Positions 44,801 to 54,146 of a stretch of DNA of 64,000 nucleotides are shown one piece after another (within the stretch, counting starts at the first letter, position 1; every line of letters starts with the position of its first letter). The translations under genes and the position numbers were made by a program. Source of the stretch: Corynebacterium nuruki S6-4 (GTDB taxonomy: Bacteria > Actinomycetota > Actinomycetes > Mycobacteriales > Mycobacteriaceae); assembly GCF_007970465.1 (NCBI RefSeq), contig NZ_CP042429.1, positions 248,001 through 312,000 on the forward strand, written 5' to 3'. The notes under the pieces are model-generated. The model was not told the origin of the DNA. It saw nothing but the letters and a program-made list of their open reading frames with translations, and ran no database searches.

Positions 44801-45369
44801 TCCTGTCGACCCAGCTCGACGACGTCGAGCGGGCCCGCGGCGACCTCGAGGGCGTCATCCAGGATGTGGACGCCACGATCCTCCAGCTGTTCACCGACGC
44901 CTGGCACGACGTCGCGGAGGAGTTCCCGCACGTCTTCGACACCCTGTTCCCCGGTGGTGCCGGACGCCTGTTCCTCACCGACCCCGACGACATGCTCACC
45001 ACCGGCATCGAGGTGGAGGCGCGTCCGCCGGGCAAGAAGGTCAAGCGGCTGTCACTGCTGTCCGGCGGGGAGAAGTCGTTGACCGCCCTGGCGCTGCTCG
45101 TCGCGATCTTCCGCGCCCGCCCCAGCCCGTTCTACGTCATGGACGAGGTCGAGGCGGCCCTCGACGACGTCAACCTGCGCCGCCTCATCGCCCTGTTCGA
45201 GGAGCTGCGGGAGGACAGTCAGCTCATCGTCATCACGCACCAGAAGCCCACCATGGACGTGGCGAACGTGCTCTACGGCGTGACGATGCGCGGGGACGGG
45301 GTGACCCGTGTGATCTCCCAGCGGATGCATCCGGCGCCCGCCGGGGCCGCGGTCTCCGACCCGTCCTAG
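41857..45369 (+). CDS. smc: Chromosome segregation ATPase SMC
   Basis: The protein has 1,170 residues. N-terminal Walker A [20 protein letters not shown], two long coiled-coil arms rich in Glu/Ala/Arg, a hinge around residues 500-640 ([20 protein letters not shown]), then C-terminal signature [18 protein letters not shown] and Walker B [16 protein letters not shown]. It condenses and segregates chromosomes with ScpAB, not in this window. Starts 21 nt after acyP. The next gene's -10 (TAGAAT) overlaps the smc stop codon. Confidence 0.97.
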   Translation: [1170 protein letters not shown]

Positions 45370-45380
45370 AATGGGCGACC

Positions 45381-48300
45381 GTGACGTCTCAGAGCCCCAC
45401 TGCCAGCCCTGCCCTTTCCCCCATCGCCGACCTGTCCGACACCCTCCTCGCGTGGGCCTCCGGGACCGAGGTCGACCTCGCCCGTCGACTCGGTGAGGTC
45501 GAGGTCTTCGTCGACCTCGACATCACCGGTGACGAACTCGAGCGGATCACGACGTTCTACGGGACGTTCCTGTCCCGGCAGATCGCCGCGGGCGGTGACG
45601 AGGCCGCACTGCTGGCGACCTGCCCGGCCCTGACCGCGACGACGCTGCTGTTCCGCGCCGCCCGGCTCAACGTCGTCGACGAACTGCCCGCCGAGTTCTG
45701 GTCCGGCCTCGGCCTGACCCCCACGCCGGAGCGCATCGCGCTGGTGGACGCCGACCACTACGCCGGCCTGCTCACCGCCGCCGGGCTCGACCCGGTGGAC
45801 AGTGCGGTGGCGGGGCCGGACGGTGACCGCGGCCGCCTGTTCGCCCACATCGGGCTCGCCAGTGACTGGATCCCCGAGCTCATCGAACTCATCGACACCC
45901 GCCGGCTCGACGGCACCGCGGCGCAGGACGCGACCGCCGAGGCCGCCGCGGTCGTCGGCGTCCTCGCCGCCGAATCCGTCCAGGCCGGCCCGCTGTGCGC
46001 GGTGCTGCCGGACCTGGCGGCCCGCCTCATCGCCCCGGTCGTCACCGTCGTGCGCTACGCCGCCGGCCACCCTGACCACTGGCGCCACGGCCTCGCCGGT
46101 GCGGGGGCCGGCACGGTCCCGGGCAGCGACCTGCGCGTGCCCCGGCTGATCCTCGAGGACGTCCTCGAGGAGCTGCGGGAGCGCCCCGCCGGCACGACCG
46201 CCCGCCGCCACCGGGTGGGCGTCGGCACCCGGGAGGACCAGCCCCGGCTCGCCCTGGATCTCGCCCGGCAGCGCACCGTCCTGCGGCTGCCCGCCGTCCC
46301 GCTGGAGGAGGGGCGGACCGAGGTGCGCTGGCACATCGACGTGGCCGGACGCCCCGCCGGTTTCCGCACCCGGGTCGCCGAGACCCCGGCCGATCCGGTG
46401 GAGGGGGAGACCTCCGTCGCCCGGCCGGTGACCAGCGTGCTCGACATCCCGGTGCGCCGCCCGGTCCGGGAGATCGGCGTCCGCGACCTCAGCCACGACG
46501 AGTCCTGGGTGCTCAGCGGTGTCGACGAGGACGACCCGGTGCTCGTGTTCACCCGCCGCGGCACCGAACTCACCGACCGGGTCTCGCTGCACCACGCCCG
46601 GGTCCTCGTGGTCTGCCCGGCGGACTCGACCGCGGTCGACCCGGTCAACGACACGACGATCCCGGTGGTCTCCGAGCGACCGCTGAAGACCTGGGACGGC
46701 TGGGTCATCCGCGACCTCGACCTCGCGGCGGCCACGTCCCTGTACATCGAGCGCCCGGGCGTCCCGCGGCCGGCGATGGGGACGCTGCGCTGCGTGGACG
46801 CCCGGCAGCGTGTGTGGTTCCGTGAGCCCGATGAGCCGGTCGCCGGACTGCGCTCCCTCGGCGGGTTGCCGGTCCACGCCGAGAGCCTGCAGGCGGTGTT
46901 CCCGCCGACGGTCTCCGGCGCCCCGGAGATCTGGTTCCTGTCCGTCAGCTCCTGGGCCGGCCCCGACGAGACCGGGGAGGAGGTCACCGAGGAGGAGCCG
47001 CTGGAGGTCCCCGCCGAGGGCGGCATGTTCGAGGTCTTCGACCCGGAGGCCTACGACACCCCGTGGGTCGGCGAGTACCTCGTGCGGCTGCGCGGCCCGC
47101 GCAGCGAGTCCTTCCGCCACGAGTACGCCGTCGTCGAGGGACTCGACGTCGAGGCCCCAGAGTCACCGCGGCTGGCGAAGACCGCCGGCCTGTCGCCGGT
47201 GACCGTGACCTTCCACGGCGGTGAGAAGCCGCTCATCATCCCCCGGTCGGTGGACCTGACCCCGACCGAGAAGTCCGTCCAGGTCGTCGCCGAGACCGAC
47301 GCCGGCGATGCCCTTCCGCTGGTCGTCGAGCCGCCGCGGCTGCGCTACCAGCTCATGCTCCAGGGTGAGGACCCGATGTGGCGCACCGAGTCGGTGACCG
47401 TCTCCGCCAGCGGCCTGGACACCCGCACCCGGTTCCGCATCCGCCCGGGCATGGCCGTCGAATCGCCGCGGCTGGTCGTCCGCGACCGGCACGGCTCCCC
47501 GCTGCGGACCCTGCGGCTCGGCACCGTCGACGACGTCACCTGGTCGGTCGCCCTGTCCCCGCTGGCCGGACTGCTCCCGCAGCTGCGGGAGGGTTCCTGT
47601 GAGCTCGAATTCGTCGCGGACGGTCGCAGCCACAGCGTCCGGGTCGCGACCCTGCGGCCCGCCGTCGAGCGCACCGCCGAGCTCACCGACGGCGTCCTGA
47701 CGATCACGCCCGCCCCGGCCGGCGGTGTGTGGATCTGGCCGTTGACCGCCCCCTGGCAGTCTGCGGCGACCGTCGATTTCGGCGGGTCGGAGACCGCCGC
47801 CGTCCCGGCGGACCTCGTCGACGCCGGACCGCTGAGCGTCCAGCTGTTCAACCGGGACCGGTTCAGCCCGCTGTACCCGCCGGCCGCGCCCGGCCCCGCC
47901 GCCCTGCGCGTCGAGGCCGCCGGGTACGCCCACTCCGACGACGGTGGCCCGTGGACGCGCCTGTCCGCGTTCATCGCCGGGGAGTCCGACGAAGCCCCGG
48001 ATGATCCGGACGTGCTCACCACCCTGTGGGACGTGCTCGCCGGCTGGCTGTCGGGCAAGGCGACGGCCGCCGCCGGGGAGGCGATGCGGGCCGCGCTCGG
48101 CCGCCACCCGCGGGAGTCCCTCCACGCCATGTCACGGTCCCTGGTGCCGTCGACCGACCGCCCCGCCCAGTTCATCCTGTCGGGTCTGGTGGACGCCCCC
48201 ATGGTCGCCGAGGAGGGCAGGCCGGTCACCGGCATCGCCTGGATCGCGGCCCTGGAGACCCTCGGTGAGCTCGCCGCCACCTCCGACGACGAGATCACCG

Positions 48301-48923
48301 CGCGTCGGGCCATCGTCCGCCGGCTCAGCGGCATCGGCGGACCGGAGCTGTCGAAGACGGTGGAGTCCGGCCGGGACGCCACCCTGGAGACCTCCTGCAT
48401 CGACGCGACGACGGTGCAGATCGCCCACCTGTCCGAGGAACAGCAGGAGGCCGTGCTCGGCGCCTTCTTCGCCGGCTCGCAGGTCGTGCCCGGTGCCCTG
48501 TCGGAGGGCAACTCGCGGCTGATCGCGGTGTTCGAGGCCTTCCGCCACCGTGACGAACTCAATGAGCTGCTCGCCGACCCGGAGCTGCTGCGCGTCGCGC
48601 TGTCCCTGCTGCGCCGCATCAAGCAGACGAACCGGCAGCTGTACACCTCGGCGCGTGTGCGCTTCGACCGGCTCGACAACGTCGACACGGACGCCGCCGC
48701 CAACCGGTGGGCGCTCGCCCCGGTCATCAGCATGATCCTCGCCCTCGCCGCGCGGCTGCGCGCCCACGGACGGCTCGGGTCGCTGGGCCAGCTGCGCGAC
48801 GCCTATCCCGGGTGGGCGGAACTCGCCCGCGTGGTCCCCGACCTGGTGACCGGCGACATCGTCTCCGCCGACGCCATGGTGCTCGGCGTCTTCGGTCCCG
48901 ACGAACCGGAGACCGACGACTAG
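45381..48923 (+). CDS. Large conserved-looking protein of unknown function next to smc
   Basis: The protein has 1,180 residues and no family I can name. Residues about 1-240 are mainly helical (LSDTLLAWASGTEVDLARRL; LIELIDTRRLDG). About 280-830 look beta-rich, with repeated strand-turn patterns suggesting Ig-like or barrel repeats (RTVLRLPAVPLEEGRTEVRW; VTSVLDIPVRRPVREIGVRD; DDPVLVFTRRGTELTDRVSL). About 860-1180 are helical again (FILSGLVDAPMVAEEGRPVT; LLADPELLRVALSLLRRIKQ). There is no signal peptide, membrane segment, Walker motif or nuclease motif. GTG 45381 follows TAGAAT by 8 nt, so it has its own leaderless promoter. From memory, C. glutamicum also has a large unknown protein between smc and ftsY. 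Confidence 0.85.
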   Translation: MTSQSPTASPALSPIADLSDTLLAWASGTEVDLARRLGEVEVFVDLDITGDELERITTFYGTFLSRQIAAGGDEAALLATCPALTATTLLFRAARLNVVDELPAEFWSGLGLTPTPERIALVDADHYAGLLTAAGLDPVDSAVAGPDGDRGRLFAHIGLASDWIPELIELIDTRRLDGTAAQDATAEAAAVVGVLAAESVQAGPLCAVLPDLAARLIAPVVTVVRYAAGHPDHWRHGLAGAGAGTVPGSDLRVPRLILEDVLEELRERPAGTTARRHRVGVGTREDQPRLALDLARQRTVLRLPAVPLEEGRTEVRWHIDVAGRPAGFRTRVAETPADPVEGETSVARPVTSVLDIPVRRPVREIGVRDLSHDESWVLSGVDEDDPVLVFTRRGTELTDRVSLHHARVLVVCPADSTAVDPVNDTTIPVVSERPLKTWDGWVIRDLDLAAATSLYIERPGVPRPAMGTLRCVDARQRVWFREPDEPVAGLRSLGGLPVHAESLQAVFPPTVSGAPEIWFLSVSSWAGPDETGEEVTEEEPLEVPAEGGMFEVFDPEAYDTPWVGEYLVRLRGPRSESFRHEYAVVEGLDVEAPESPRLAKTAGLSPVTVTFHGGEKPLIIPRSVDLTPTEKSVQVVAETDAGDALPLVVEPPRLRYQLMLQGEDPMWRTESVTVSASGLDTRTRFRIRPGMAVESPRLVVRDRHGSPLRTLRLGTVDDVTWSVALSPLAGLLPQLREGSCELEFVADGRSHSVRVATLRPAVERTAELTDGVLTITPAPAGGVWIWPLTAPWQSAATVDFGGSETAAVPADLVDAGPLSVQLFNRDRFSPLYPPAAPGPAALRVEAAGYAHSDDGGPWTRLSAFIAGESDEAPDDPDVLTTLWDVLAGWLSGKATAAAGEAMRAALGRHPRESLHAMSRSLVPSTDRPAQFILSGLVDAPMVAEEGRPVTGIAWIAALETLGELAATSDDEITARRAIVRRLSGIGGPELSKTVESGRDATLETSCIDATTVQIAHLSEEQQEAVLGAFFAGSQVVPGALSEGNSRLIAVFEAFRHRDELNELLADPELLRVALSLLRRIKQTNRQLYTSARVRFDRLDNVDTDAAANRWALAPVISMILALAARLRAHGRLGSLGQLRDAYPGWAELARVVPDLVTGDIVSADAMVLGVFGPDEPETDD

Positions 48924-48985
48924 CCGGTCACCCCGTGGCGCCCGGGCAGCCGGGGCTGCCCGGGGCGGGCGGGGCTGGCACGGCG

Positions 48986-49008
48986 AAAAGTGACGGTCCG
49001 CCACTTTT
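48986..49008. promoter_or_regulatory. 23-nt near-perfect palindrome upstream of lysX
   Basis: AAAAGTG (48986-48992) and CACTTTT (49002-49008) are perfect arms, with CGG/CCG continuing the symmetry inside except for one A/C position. It lies 43 nt before the lysX start. An operator is more likely than a terminator because the symmetric centre leaves almost no loop. Confidence 0.5.
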
Positions 49009-49051
49009 GATTCCGTTGTCGCAGGGGCGGCACTGGGGCAGGATTGACGGT

Positions 49052-52000
49052 ATGACCTCCCCATCCCCGACCTCACCGGCCGTCGGCCGCGTCCCCCGGG
49101 CCATCGGAATAGCGCTGTGCAGCTACGCCCTGCTGGGCGTCCTCCTCGTCATCCTCGGCTACATCGACCACGGTGTCCGGGGTCTGCGGACCGATCTCGG
49201 TCTGCTCGTCCTCCCGCTTCCGGCGTCCTTCGCCTGGTGCGTCGCCCTGGTCTTCCTCGGCGGCGCACTCCTCGCGGCGAAACGGACCGCCTGGGTGATC
49301 TCCGTCGGCCTCCTGCTGCTGCTCAACCTCGCCAACCTCGGACTCCTGGCCTACGTGCTCGGCAACGGCGGCTCCGACGACATGTCGGCGCTCGAGGACA
49401 GCAGCCTGCCGGCGGTGGTCACCGGGAACCTCCGGGAACTCTACGGGGACCGCTGGATCCTGTTCATCATCGGCTGCGTCGTCGAACTCCTGCTGCTCAT
49501 CGTCCTGCTCGCCGCCGGACGCAGCTTCCGCGCCCGGACCCGCCGGGGGGCGGTCCTGCGGGGTATCGGCGCCTGGCTCGCCGGCGTCGTCTGCGCCGGC
49601 GTGGTCGGTGCGGTACTCGTCGCGCTCTGGCCCGGCGGCCTCCACGGCGCCGACCGGTGGTGGTGGGTGGTCGACCATGCGGTGGGGGTGGCGGTCACCG
49701 ACCACAACCTCGCCGGCAGCGGACCCTCGGGCATCATCCGCCTCATCGTCTCGGTCATCTCCGCACTCGCTGTCATCGCCGGCGCGATGACGCTCCTGCG
49801 GTCCCGCAGCGACCGCAACGCGCTGACCGCCACCGAGGAGGAGATCCTCCGTGCCATGACGGCGCGCTACAACACGACCGACTCGTTGGCCTACTTCGCC
49901 CTCCGTCACGACAAGTCCGTCATCTTCGCCCCCGACGGCCGGTCCGCGGTGACCTACCGGGTCGAGAACGGGGTGTGCCTGGCCTCCGCCGACCCGCTCG
50001 GTGACCCCGGGGTCTGGGATGAGGCGATCTCGGCGTGGACGGCCATGGCGGCGTCCTACGGCTGGACCACCGCGGTGATGGGTGCCTCGGAGACCGGCGC
50101 CGCCGCCTACGGCCGGCACGGCCTCACCGCCCTGCACCTCGGCGATGAGGCGGTGCTCAACGCCGACGACCTGCACCTGTCCGCCCCGGAGTTCCGGGCG
50201 CTGCGGCAGGCGGTCGCCCGCGCCCGACGGGCCGGGATCACCGTGCGGGCCCGCCGCCACCGCGACCTCACCGACGACGAGCTCCGGCTCGCCGAAGAAC
50301 GCGCCAACCTCTGGCGGGACACCACCGACGAGCGCGGTTTCTCCATGGCACTGGGACGCCTCGGTGACCCCGGGGACGGCGACTGCGTCCTCGTCGAGGC
50401 GCTGCTCGACGACGAGGTCGTCGCCGAACTCTCCCTGGTGCCGTGGGGGACCGACGGACTGTCGCTCGACCTCATGCGCCGCAGCCCCGCCGCACCCAAC
50501 GGCACCGTCGAGACGATGGTCGTCGACCTCGTCCTCGGCCAGGCGACCACGACCGGCAGCACGATCGAACCGCGGCGGGTGTCGCTGAACTTCGCCGTCT
50601 TCCGCAGCATCTTCGCCACCGAGAACCAGATCGGCGTCAACCCGCTGACCCGGCTGACCCGGCGCATCCTCGTCTTCTTCTCCCGGTGGTGGCAGATGGA
50701 GGCCCTCTACCGGTCGAACGAGAAGTACAACCCGCAGTGGGTCCCGCGGTTCATCTGCTACGGCGAGAGCGCCTCGGTGCTGCGGGTCGCCGTGGCGTCC
50801 GGGATGGCCGAGGGGTTCATGCCCGACCTGTCCACCCTGCCGGGACTGCGCCAGCTGACCGCCCGTCGCCCGCACCGGGACCCCGACCCGTCGCCGGCGG
50901 TGCGCCGGGCCCTCGACCTCGTCCCGGTCTGGCAGGAGGAGACCGCCAACCCGCCACGGCCGGCGCGGCGGGTGCCCGAGCAGGTCGCGGTGCGGATCGC
51001 CACCGCACAGCGGATGCGGGACGCCGGGACCGAACCCTGGCCGGTCACCACCGCCCCCACCGCGGGCTGCGGGGACATCAGCGACCGGAGCGCCGGCCCC
51101 GGAACCACCGTCACCGTCGCCGGCCGGGTCATGGGACGCCGCCGTTTCGGCGGTGTGGTCTTCCTCGACCTGCAGGACCTCACCGGCCGGTGCCAGATCC
51201 TGCTGGAACGCGACCGGCCGGCCTCACTCGCCGGACTGCGCGACCTCGACCTCGCCGACCTGGTCCAGGTCACCGGGACCGTCGGGACCTCGCGCACCGG
51301 CACCCCCTCGGTCCTCGCCGACACGGTCACCGTCGAAGCCAAGGCACTGCACCCCCTGCCGGACACCCGGTCCGGGCTCACCGACCCCGAGACGCGGCTG
51401 CGCAACCGCCACCTCGACATGACCGTCAACCCGGAGCTGAGCCGACGCCTGCGGGCCCGGGGTGCGGTCCTCGGGGCGATCCGCAGCGAACTCGGCGGCG
51501 ACGGCTACCTCGAGGTCGAGACCCCGATCCTGCAGAAGACCCACGGTGGCGCGGCGGCCCGACCGTTCCTCACCAGGTCGAACGCCTACAACATGGACCT
51601 CTACCTGCGCATCGCCCCCGAGCTGTACCTCAAGCGGCTGCTGTGCGGCGGGCTTGACCGGGTGTACGAACTCGGCCGGGACTTCCGCAACGAGGGAGTG
51701 GACGCGACCCACAACCCCGAGTTCACGGTGCTGGAGGCCTACCGGACCCACTCCGACTACCGGGACATGATGGACCTGACCCGGCGGCTCATCCAGGCTG
51801 CCGCGGCCGCCGTCCACGGCAGTCCGAAGGTCGTCGGTCCGGACGGCGACCTCGTGGACATCTCGGGGGACTGGCCCGTCGTCAGCGTGTACGGTGCGCT
51901 CACCGATGCCCTGACCGGGGAACTCACCGCCCGGGGCCGGACCCCCGAACCCGGGTGGCAGCTGACGCCGTCCACCCCGGTCGAGGAGCTGCGCGCCATC

Positions 52001-52444
52001 GCCGACATCATCGGATTCGACTACCGGACCGAGTGGGACCACGGCTACCTCGTCGAGGAGCTGTACGGCGACTACGTGGAGGACCGGACGACCACCCCGA
52101 CCTTCTACGCGGACTTCCCGGTCTCGACATCCCCGCTCACCCGACCGCACCGTTCCATCGCCGGTGTCGTCGAACGGTGGGACCTGGTCGCCTGGGGGAC
52201 CGAGCTCGGTACCGCCTACACCGAGCTGACGGATCCGCTGCTGCAGCGGGAACGGCTCGAGGCGCAGTCGCTGCTCGCCGCCGGCGGGGACCCGGAGGCG
52301 ATGGAGGTCGACGAGGACTTCCTGCGTGCCCTGGAATTCGGTATGCCGCCGACCGGCGGTATGGGTATCGGCATCGACCGGTTGATCATGCTCATCGTCG
52401 GTGGCAGCATCCGCGACGTCCTGGCATTCCCCACCACCCGGTGA
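49052..52444 (+). CDS. lysX: Bifunctional lysyl-phosphatidylglycerol synthase/lysyl-tRNA synthetase LysX
   Basis: The protein has 1,130 residues. Order: six to seven membrane helices (about 12-255), an MprF-type DUF2156 aminoacyl-transferase domain (from about 269), an OB-fold anticodon domain (about 680-770), and a class II LysRS catalytic domain with motif 2 [20 protein letters not shown] (about 870) and motif 3 [13 protein letters not shown] (about 1101). It charges lysine and transfers it to phosphatidylglycerol, lowering membrane negative charge against cationic peptides. A separate housekeeping LysRS is expected elsewhere. A palindrome lies 43 nt upstream. The convergent esterase gene is discussed there. 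Confidence 0.95.
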   Translation: MTSPSPTSPAVGRVPRAIGIALCSYALLGVLLVILGYIDHGVRGLRTDLGLLVLPLPASFAWCVALVFLGGALLAAKRTAWVISVGLLLLLNLANLGLLAYVLGNGGSDDMSALEDSSLPAVVTGNLRELYGDRWILFIIGCVVELLLLIVLLAAGRSFRARTRRGAVLRGIGAWLAGVVCAGVVGAVLVALWPGGLHGADRWWWVVDHAVGVAVTDHNLAGSGPSGIIRLIVSVISALAVIAGAMTLLRSRSDRNALTATEEEILRAMTARYNTTDSLAYFALRHDKSVIFAPDGRSAVTYRVENGVCLASADPLGDPGVWDEAISAWTAMAASYGWTTAVMGASETGAAAYGRHGLTALHLGDEAVLNADDLHLSAPEFRALRQAVARARRAGITVRARRHRDLTDDELRLAEERANLWRDTTDERGFSMALGRLGDPGDGDCVLVEALLDDEVVAELSLVPWGTDGLSLDLMRRSPAAPNGTVETMVVDLVLGQATTTGSTIEPRRVSLNFAVFRSIFATENQIGVNPLTRLTRRILVFFSRWWQMEALYRSNEKYNPQWVPRFICYGESASVLRVAVASGMAEGFMPDLSTLPGLRQLTARRPHRDPDPSPAVRRALDLVPVWQEETANPPRPARRVPEQVAVRIATAQRMRDAGTEPWPVTTAPTAGCGDISDRSAGPGTTVTVAGRVMGRRRFGGVVFLDLQDLTGRCQILLERDRPASLAGLRDLDLADLVQVTGTVGTSRTGTPSVLADTVTVEAKALHPLPDTRSGLTDPETRLRNRHLDMTVNPELSRRLRARGAVLGAIRSELGGDGYLEVETPILQKTHGGAAARPFLTRSNAYNMDLYLRIAPELYLKRLLCGGLDRVYELGRDFRNEGVDATHNPEFTVLEAYRTHSDYRDMMDLTRRLIQAAAAAVHGSPKVVGPDGDLVDISGDWPVVSVYGALTDALTGELTARGRTPEPGWQLTPSTPVEELRAIADIIGFDYRTEWDHGYLVEELYGDYVEDRTTTPTFYADFPVSTSPLTRPHRSIAGVVERWDLVAWGTELGTAYTELTDPLLQRERLEAQSLLAAGGDPEAMEVDEDFLRALEFGMPPTGGMGIGIDRLIMLIVGGSIRDVLAFPTTR

Positions 52445-52470
52445 CCCGGCTGTGGGGGAGGGGGCGGGCC

Positions 52471-52520
52471 GTCACGGTCGTCGCCGTTGTCACGGTTGTC
52501 ACGGTCGTCACGGTCGTCAC
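52471..52520. repeat. 9-nt tandem repeat after lysX
   Basis: Units of GTCACGGTC/GTCACGGTT type follow the lysX stop codon at short distance and reach the 3' end of the convergent esterase gene. Confidence 0.7.
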
Positions 52521-53848
52521 AGCCCGCCCTGCTCGGCGACGGTGGGGAAGGCCTCCTTCAGCGCGGTCCGCCAGGTCCCGAAGTCATGGCCGCCGGGGAC
52601 CTTGCGCACCGTGACATCGGCGCCGGCCGCGGTCGCCAGCTGGGCCAGGGCGGAGAGATCTCGGACCGCGCCCTGGTCGGAATGTCCGGCGACGAACCAG
52701 ATCCGCAGATGGCGGTAGCGACCGTCGTCGGCGTGGGCCTTGAAGAGATCCTCCGGGTTGGCCGCCCGGAAGGCGTCCTCCGACCCGCCGAAGAAGTCCC
52801 GGACCGTCGCGGCATGGTCGCCCGCGTCGTTGACCGGGGTGCGTTCCCCCGAGAAGTCCAGCACCGTACCGTAGCCGCGGGGCGAGTTGGCGCCGACCTG
52901 CAGGGCACAGGTGCCGCCGTAGGAGAGACCGCCGATCGCCCAGTGGGCGCGGTCCGGGTCGGCGTCGAGCCGGTCGGTCAGCCAGGCCGGGACGTCCTGG
53001 TCGAGGTAGGTGCGGACCTTCCCGCGGGGGGAATCGGTGCACACCGGGTTGTTCCAGGTCGCACCGGTGGCGTCGACGACCGCGACGATGGGGGAGAGGC
53101 CGTGGTGATTCTTCTGGTAGTCCTGGGACACTTCGGCAGCCTGTCCCTCATCGAACCACTGGTCGGGTGACCCGGGGATGCCGGGCATGAGGACGACGAC
53201 GGGGAGCCGGGGGCGCGGCACGGTGAACCAGGCCGGCGGCAGATAGATCTGTGCCGGCCGGGCCTGGAACCCCGAGGCGGGGGCCGGGATCGTCGCGGAG
53301 AACCGGGTGCCGACATCCGGCATGCCCCGGCTGGTCCGCGGCGGATTCCAGTCGCGGACCGCGACTGTCCCGTCGGCACCGACGGCGTCGGGGATCTGGT
53401 CGGCGTGGACCTTGGTGTAGGGCTCGTCGGGGGTCAGGGACCCGATGTCCGGGTAGATCCGGTAGGAGCCGTTGACCGTCACCAGCCCCACGATGACGGC
53501 GACCGCGACCGGCACGGTCAGCCACACCCGTCGCCAGGAGGTGGACAGCCGGTCGAGGTGGGAGGCCAGGTCCACGACGCCCAGGAACAGGCACCAGAGG
53601 ATCAGGACGACACCGACCATGGTGCCCACCGGTATCTCACTGAGCGGTACCGACAGGACGACAAGGACGACGACCAGTGCGACCACGCTGACGAGCACGG
53701 TCAGTCCGCTGGCGAGGACGAGGATCCGCGTTCTGCGGTCCTTCGGCAGGGCGAGGACCAGGACCACGACGGCGAGGACGCCGAGGACGGCACAGACCAC
53801 GGTCGTCGCCGTGCCGTACAGGGGAATGGAATCCAGGAAATCCAGCAC
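52517..53848 (-). CDS. Membrane-anchored alpha/beta-hydrolase esterase
   Basis: The protein has 443 residues. Four predicted membrane segments occupy about 1-140 (AVLGVLAVVVLVLALP; GLTVLVSVVALVVVLVVL; MVGVVLILWCLFLGVVDLAS; VPVAVAVIVGLVTVNG). They are followed by an exported esterase-D/mycolyltransferase-like domain. The nucleophile is S309 in GGLSYGG; the His is in VPGGHDFGTW. Similar membrane hydrolases accompany aminoacyl-PG synthases and can hydrolyse aminoacylated lipids, so turnover of LysX products is a fair hypothesis but not demonstrated. TACCAT (minus strand, 53856-53861) lies 7 nt before GTG 53848. Confidence 0.83.
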   Translation of the reverse strand: MLDFLDSIPLYGTATTVVCAVLGVLAVVVLVLALPKDRRTRILVLASGLTVLVSVVALVVVLVVLSVPLSEIPVGTMVGVVLILWCLFLGVVDLASHLDRLSTSWRRVWLTVPVAVAVIVGLVTVNGSYRIYPDIGSLTPDEPYTKVHADQIPDAVGADGTVAVRDWNPPRTSRGMPDVGTRFSATIPAPASGFQARPAQIYLPPAWFTVPRPRLPVVVLMPGIPGSPDQWFDEGQAAEVSQDYQKNHHGLSPIVAVVDATGATWNNPVCTDSPRGKVRTYLDQDVPAWLTDRLDADPDRAHWAIGGLSYGGTCALQVGANSPRGYGTVLDFSGERTPVNDAGDHAATVRDFFGGSEDAFRAANPEDLFKAHADDGRYRHLRIWFVAGHSDQGAVRDLSALAQLATAAGADVTVRKVPGGHDFGTWRTALKEAFPTVAEQGGL

Positions 53849-53879
53849 GTCACCGATGGTAGTGCCCGGGCCGGGCGTT

Positions 53880-54020
53880 GAGGGGTGGAATGGACGGCCC
53901 TGCCCCGGCCCTGACCTGGTCTTGACCTGGTCTGCCCTGTGCTCGCCCGATCTGCCCCGGCCTGCTCTGCTCCGGCCTGGCCTGGTCTGCCCTGATCTGC
54001 TCCGGCCTGTCCCGGAGCAG
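53880..54020. repeat. Degenerate CTGCCCTG/CCGGCCTG tract
   Basis: A pyrimidine-rich degenerate repeat (units like GGTCTGCCCT, GCTCCGGCCT) lies in the 407-nt gene-free interval 53849-54255 between the divergent esterase and ftsY genes. The rest of the interval holds the family C repeat. Confidence 0.6.
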
Positions 54021-54055
54021 GTCGGGTGGGCCGGCTGCCGGGCGTCGCATCCGGA

Positions 54056-54146
54056 GGCAGCGGATCTGTCTGTGTGGCAGGCCAAAATGGCGTCGGACAC
54101 GGTGGTGAACGACGTTTTGGCCTGCCAGCCGAACAGATGCGCTGCC
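54056..54146. repeat. 91-nt dispersed element, family C, copy 2
   Basis: GGCAGCGGATCTGT (54056-54069) and ACAGATGCGCTGCC (54133-54146) form near-perfect terminal inverted repeats. The inner arms GGCAGGCCAAAA and TTTTGGCCTGCC are perfectly complementary. Same length as the copy at 38405-38495. Confidence 0.85.

Noticed and set aside
41902..44931. 1,009-codon open frame opposite smc
   Set aside because: Leu/Gly/Val-rich shadow of the alternating Glu/Ala coding of smc; no ribosome binding site and no recognisable fold.
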